DNA of 15,392 nucleotides from the NCBI GenBank assembly GCA_022600255.1, contig JAHZKU010000181.1, forward strand, positions 1-15,392, read 5' to 3'. Below are positions 11,955-15,392 of this stretch, piece after piece (the first letter of the stretch is position 1; each line of letters opens with the position of its first letter). Source of the DNA: Actinomycetes bacterium. GTDB lineage: Bacteria; Actinomycetota; Actinomycetes; S36-B12; GCA-2699445. Under the pieces are notes generated by a model, which saw only the letters and a list, made by a program, of their open reading frames with translations, did not search any database and was not told the DNA's origin. The position numbers were made by a program, and so were the translations under genes.

Positions 11955-13301
11955 ATGATCGATCAGCGAATCTTGCGCGACAACCCAGAGATCTTAAGGA
12001 TTTCCCAGCGTAAGCGGGGCGCAGATCCAGCCATTGTCGACGAGTTAATTGCCCTCGACCAAGACCGCCGTTCCCTTCGGTCTGACTTTGAGGCGAAGCG
12101 TGCCGAACAGAAACAACTGGGCAAGAAGATCGGCCCTCTCCAACGCGCTGCCAAAACCACCCAAGGCGCGGACCGGGAAGCAGCCCAGGCCGAGCTACAG
12201 CAACTCCTCCAGCATGCGGCCGACCTGAGCGAATCGGTGAAGGCCGCTGATGCGGCGGCTACCGAGTTGGAGGCGCAGCTCTCCCAGAAGTGGCTGACCA
12301 TCGACAATCTGGTCGACGATGCGTCTCCGGTTGGCGATGAAGATGCGTTCACCCTGTTGGAGACGGTTGGGACACCGCGCGACTTTGCGGCCGAGGGGTT
12401 CCCGCCCCAAGATCACCTCGCCGTGGGCGCGCGCCTCGGTGCCATCGATGTGGAACGGGCCGCGAAGGTATCCGGCTCGCGGTTTTTCTATCTACTGGGC
12501 GATGGTGCCTTGCTAGAACTGGCGCTGCTCAACCTAGCGATGTCGCTGGCCAGCAAACACGGCCTGACCCCGGTGTTGCCGCCAGCACTGGTGGGCCCGG
12601 AGGCCATGTCTGGGACCGGTTTCCTAGGCCAGGCCGCTGAGAACGTGTACCAACTCCCACAAGATGATTTGTATCTCGTCGGGACTGCCGAGGTGCCACT
12701 GGCGGCGATGCATTCGGACGAGATCCTGGATGAAGCCGCCCTCCCCATCCGCTACGCGGGCTACTCGCCATGTTTTCGCCGTGAGGCCGGTTCACACGGC
12801 AAGGACACTCGGGGAATCATCCGGGTGCACCAGTTCGACAAGGTGGAGATGTTCGTATTCTGCACCCCGGAACAGGCGGCCGCCGAACACGAACGGTTGC
12901 TGGGCTGGGAGAAGGAGTTTCTGAACCTGCTGGAGATCCCCTACCGGGTGATCGACGTTGCCACGGGGGATTTGGGTGCCAGCGCAGCCCGCAAGTTTGA
13001 TATTGAGGCGTGGATTCCCACACAGGAGCGCTACCGCGAGGTGACGTCAGCCTCCAACTGCACATCTTTCCAGGCTCGCCGCTTGAAGATTCGCTACCGG
13101 GACAGCCACGGCACCCCCACGCCGGTTGCCACCTTGAACGGCACGCTTGTGGCCATGCCGCGAGTGATCGTGGCCATTCTGGAGAATCACCAGAACTCCG
13201 ACGGATCTGTGGACATCCCTTCGGCCCTACAGCCATTTCTGGGGGGCCGCAGCCAACTCACGCCGCCGGAATCTCCCGGCGCGCCGCATGGAGCGACGTA
13301 A
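11955..13301 (+). CDS. serS: Seryl-tRNA synthetase
   Basis: The 448-residue class II synthetase charges tRNA(Ser) with serine. The N-terminal arm (MIDQRILRDNPEILR, then a long charged coiled coil to about residue 110) binds the tRNA long variable arm. The catalytic domain shows LVGTAEVPLAAMH, motif 2 PCFRREAGSHGKDTRG (about residues 273-288) and VHQFDKVEMF. It also has TGDLGASAARKFDIEAW, the serine-site loop TSASNCTSFQARR, and motif 3 NGTLVAMPRVIVAILENHQ near the C-terminus. The length is slightly above the common 420-430 because of a Pro/Gly-rich tail. The ATG is the first start and matches family N-termini. The HAD phosphatase gene follows after 2 bases. Confidence 0.98.
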   Translation: MIDQRILRDNPEILRISQRKRGADPAIVDELIALDQDRRSLRSDFEAKRAEQKQLGKKIGPLQRAAKTTQGADREAAQAELQQLLQHAADLSESVKAADAAATELEAQLSQKWLTIDNLVDDASPVGDEDAFTLLETVGTPRDFAAEGFPPQDHLAVGARLGAIDVERAAKVSGSRFFYLLGDGALLELALLNLAMSLASKHGLTPVLPPALVGPEAMSGTGFLGQAAENVYQLPQDDLYLVGTAEVPLAAMHSDEILDEAALPIRYAGYSPCFRREAGSHGKDTRGIIRVHQFDKVEMFVFCTPEQAAAEHERLLGWEKEFLNLLEIPYRVIDVATGDLGASAARKFDIEAWIPTQERYREVTSASNCTSFQARRLKIRYRDSHGTPTPVATLNGTLVAMPRVIVAILENHQNSDGSVDIPSALQPFLGGRSQLTPPESPGAPHGAT

Positions 13302-13303
13302 GC

Positions 13304-14155
13304 GTGGCCCAGGATTGGGTGCTGGCCTCAGACCTGGACGGTACGCTGCTGCGGCCGGACGGTTCAGTCAGCGCGGCCACGCGCGCTGGTCTGGCCAGCG
13401 CCGCGGACCGCGGCGGATTGGTCGTGTTCGTCACGGGCCGTCCCCCGCGCTGGATGCCAGCCGTGGTGTCTGCGACCGGACATGCCGGGATCGCAGTCTG
13501 CGCGAATGGGTCGGTGACGGTTGATCTGGAATCCGACCAGATTCTCAGCGCCCACTGCCTGCCCACGGACGCGGTGGCCGAAGCTCGCCAGCGAATCTTG
13601 GCCTTGCTGGGCACCGGCTCCTCGTTCGGCCTTGAATACGCCCCACTGGGGCCGATCGACGGCTCGGGGTTCTTCCACGAACCGGAATTCGCACCCGTGG
13701 CCCGCACCGGCGCCAAGTTGCATAACTTCAGCGACCCCTTGCCGACCGGGGACGTCGTGAAACTCTTGGCTCGCGCCAAACCCGCAGCGGTGGCCGATTC
13801 CGATCACCTGAGCCCGACATTCCATCGCGAGATCGCCGAACTGGTGGCAACGGCCGCCGAAGCCTTGGGCGACCTCGGAACGGTGTCTCACTCCAGTCGG
13901 ACCCAACTGCTCCTCGAAGTGGCGCCACTGGGGGTCACGAAAGCCACCGGGATTGCCGACCTAGCGCAGGTGACCAAGGCGCCAGGAGTCCAATTGCTGG
14001 CCGTGGGGGACATGCCCAACGACATCCCGATGCTGGAGATGGCCGATCGCTCCTACGCGGTCGCCTCCGCACACCCCTCAGTCTTGGCCATTGCGGATGA
14101 AGTGATTCCGGACCCAGAAGATGATGGCGTGCTGAAGCTGATCGACTCCCTCTGA
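13304..14155 (+). CDS. Cof-type HAD-superfamily phosphatase
   Basis: The 283-residue HAD hydrolase has motif I DLDGT (nucleophile Asp10, acid/base Asp12), motif II in VVFVTGR, a C2-type cap in the middle, and the acidic motif GDMPND (Gly235-Asp240). These are typical of Cof/YbiV-like sugar-phosphate or nucleotide phosphatases. The substrate cannot be told from sequence. I set the start at GTG 13304, two bases after the serS TAA and with GGAG in the end of serS as ribosome site. A longer open frame from 13010 only overlaps serS. Close pairing with serS is familiar from other actinobacteria and suggests cotranscription, although no functional link is established. Confidence 0.93.
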   Translation: MAQDWVLASDLDGTLLRPDGSVSAATRAGLASAADRGGLVVFVTGRPPRWMPAVVSATGHAGIAVCANGSVTVDLESDQILSAHCLPTDAVAEARQRILALLGTGSSFGLEYAPLGPIDGSGFFHEPEFAPVARTGAKLHNFSDPLPTGDVVKLLARAKPAAVADSDHLSPTFHREIAELVATAAEALGDLGTVSHSSRTQLLLEVAPLGVTKATGIADLAQVTKAPGVQLLAVGDMPNDIPMLEMADRSYAVASAHPSVLAIADEVIPDPEDDGVLKLIDSL

Positions 14156-14466
14156 CGCAGCGAGGCTGCCCAGCCCGAGCGGGACGGCCCAATGTGAGGC
14201 AGGTCACGCCGCCCTGCACTCAGGGTTAGCTGCAGACTGCGGTTCTGGGAATCTGAGCGTGGATTCACCCCTTTCGAGGGCCACCGTGCGTAAAATCCGT
14301 CGCATTTATGTCTCAGAACCATCGCAGCCATGCCCGACTATCGGTGGCAGGCTCGATCGTCAGGTGTAGTCGCAGGCCTACTGGGCAACTGAACCGAGCG
14401 ATCAACGAAGACCGCTCTAGTGCTCAGCAACGAGCCCTAGCCCCTATACGACGAAGAGGAATCCTC
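14156..14466. other. 311-base spacer before the NlpC/P60 gene
   Basis: There is no convincing gene here. It begins with a GCAGC-GAG-GCTGC hairpin (14157-14169) after the HAD stop. TAAAAT at 14291-14296 is a possible -10 without a clear -35 and would give a leader of about 160 bases. In that leader GCCA..CCGA-CTA-TCGG-TGGC (about 14328-14349) and GCTCG..CGAGC arms can pair. On the minus strand, 14223-14271 contains two short blocks resembling conserved parts of the ydaO (c-di-AMP) riboswitch. Confidence 0.5.
14157..14169 (+). terminator. Possible hairpin terminator after the HAD gene
   Basis: GCAGC-GAG-GCTGC is a perfect 5-bp stem with a 3-base loop, two bases after the stop and followed by G+C-rich sequence without a T tract. 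This is acceptable for an actinobacterium but weak. Confidence 0.35.
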
Positions 14467-14988
14467 GTGAAGAACCCGAAACGTACCCTGGCCCTAGCCT
14501 CCGCGACCGCCATTACCGGCACCATGATTGGCGTTGGCGTTGGGGTGACCCCAGCAACCACGGTCTCCGCAGAAGCCAAGGCCTCGGTCGTGAAGGTCAA
14601 GGGCAGCAAGCAGGACCGGAACCAGAAGCGTAAGCAGGTCGTCCGGATCGCCAAGAGCAAGGTCGGCAACCAATACGTGCGTGCCGCCACCGGCCCGCGC
14701 ACCTTCGACTGCTCCGGACTGGTCGTCTACACCTATAAGAAGGCCACGAACAAAACCGTTGCCCGCACCGCTTCGGCGCAGAACTACACCAGCAAGAACG
14801 TGCGCAGCAAGAAGAGCTTGAAGCGCGGCGATCTGATCTTCTTCAACGGCAACGGCCACGTCGGCATCTACATCGGCAAGAACCGCTTCGTGCACGCCAG
14901 CAACCCGCGCACAGACGTGCGCACGGACTCGTTGAGCGGATACTGGGGCGGCCGCATCAACGGCATGGGCCGGGTCATCGTCAAGTAG
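14467..14988 (+). CDS. Secreted NlpC/P60 cysteine peptidase (peptidoglycan hydrolase)
   Basis: The 173-residue exported protein has a signal peptide (KNPKR then a hydrophobic run, probable cleavage after VSAEA near residue 37), a short very basic linker (SKQDRNQKRK), and a single NlpC/P60 domain. The catalytic triad is visible: Cys82 in TFDCSGLV, His131 in GNGHVGIYIG and His143 in FVHASNP. Such enzymes cut peptide stems of peptidoglycan during growth and division. GTG 14467 is chosen because AGAGGA lies 6 bases upstream. The frame is open upstream to 14308, but that part is Arg-rich and lacks sense as protein. AGAGGA sits in a small GAGG-AAT-CCTC hairpin touching the start codon. There is no substrate-binding SH3 or LysM domain. 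Confidence 0.93.
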   Translation: MKNPKRTLALASATAITGTMIGVGVGVTPATTVSAEAKASVVKVKGSKQDRNQKRKQVVRIAKSKVGNQYVRAATGPRTFDCSGLVVYTYKKATNKTVARTASAQNYTSKNVRSKKSLKRGDLIFFNGNGHVGIYIGKNRFVHASNPRTDVRTDSLSGYWGGRINGMGRVIVK

Positions 14989-15020
14989 CCCTAGCAACGG
15001 GGCCTTGGTTGGACCTCGGG

Positions 15021-15392
15021 TCAGTTCTCGAGGGAACGCAACCAATCGGCTGCGGCTGCATAGTCCGCGTCCGTGGTGCCAGTCGGAGCCGGGGTGGGGC
15101 CCTGGTTGTGTCGCGGGTAAGAACCCACAAATCTGACGTCGGCGCAGACTCGCTTCAACCCCATGAGTGCTTCGGCTACCCGGGCGTCCGACAAGTGCCC
15201 CTCCATTGCGTCCTGTATGTCAATCCGAGCAAGCTGACACAGTGCGCGGGTGATCAGTTCATCGGCTGGCATTTCGAGCGAAACGAACCAAGGTTTGAGC
15301 TTGTCGATCAGGTTTAGTATCGCGCAAAGGACAAAGGCAGTTTTGCCCACCCCGCTATGTGCCGAGATCGTCACCACGTTGCCGGGGCGGAT
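15021..15392 (-). CDS. DnaB/RecA-like P-loop ATPase, C-terminal part, truncated before Walker B (partial)
   Basis: 123 codons run in from the right edge to a TGA at 15021. The visible part begins IRPGNVVTISAHSGVGKTAF, with Walker A SGVGKT, followed by WFVSLEMPADELITRALCQLA. This SLEM segment is characteristic of the DnaB replicative helicase C-domain. It ends after the strand ADVRFVG with a Pro/Gly linker and TTDADYAAAADWLRSLEN. A normal DnaB domain continues roughly 150 more residues with the Walker B DYLQ motif and an arginine finger, all absent. The sequence downstream on the same strand is the NlpC/P60 gene in opposite orientation. It may be a truncated helicase, a mobile-element or phage remnant, or a small ATPase of another RecA-like family. 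The N-terminus lies outside the window. Confidence 0.72.
   Translation of the reverse strand: MRPGNVVTISAHSGVGKTAFVLCAILNLIDKLKPWFVSLEMPADELITRALCQLARIDIQDAMEGHLSDARVAEALMGLKRVCADVRFVGSYPRHNQGPTPAPTGTTDADYAAAADWLRSLEN

Noticed and set aside
14308..14466. 53-residue extension of the NlpC/P60 protein
   Set aside because: It would bury the signal peptide. A good ribosome site precedes GTG 14467.

Overview
The window is from an actinobacterial chromosome, probably of an uncultivated or little-studied lineage. It has G+C-rich coding DNA, a bacterial proteasome activator (Bpa), an LpqI-type family 3 glycoside hydrolase lipoprotein, and a serS-HAD hydrolase pair. Several genes appear leaderless, with a TANNNT-like -10 box only 6-7 bases before the start codon and no ribosome binding site. 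I cannot name genus or species.

Region 1 (1-7466) is the accessory and most interesting part. On the minus strand, reading right to left, there is an HPr-kinase-like ATPase (5443-4514), a PqqD-family protein (4477-4217), a second HPr-kinase-like protein whose Walker A has decayed (4213-3422), a PAPS-dependent sulfotransferase (3425-2442, 4-base overlap), and a very large multi-pass membrane protein with an N-terminal zinc ribbon (2265 to beyond base 1). The membrane protein carries two in-frame tandem repeats. A one-piece ABC exporter (5718-7466) is transcribed divergently. Leader-binding (PqqD), kinase, sulfotransferase and exporter genes together resemble the tailoring and export part of a RiPP pathway such as phosphorylated lasso peptides, or a modification module of a surface glycan. 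No cyclase, leader peptidase or precursor is visible.

Region 2 (7476-9846) holds a two-helix K+ channel with an RCK/TrkA domain and, converging on it with only 8 bases between stop codons, a short polyprenyl-phosphate sugar-1-phosphate transferase. The transferase has a readable promoter whose -35 lies inside a perfect inverted repeat. The 602 bases upstream hold at most one doubtful 100-codon ORF.

Region 3 (9847-14155) is mostly core: GH3 lipoprotein, a 335-base spacer with hairpins and a heptamer repeat, bpa, serS, and a Cof-type HAD phosphatase 2 bases after serS.

Region 4 (14156-15392) has a 311-base spacer, a secreted NlpC/P60 peptidase, and, converging on it, the C-terminal 123 codons of a DnaB-like P-loop protein that ends before a Walker B motif and runs off the right edge. 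No rRNA, tRNA, CRISPR array, insertion sequence or integrase was found.
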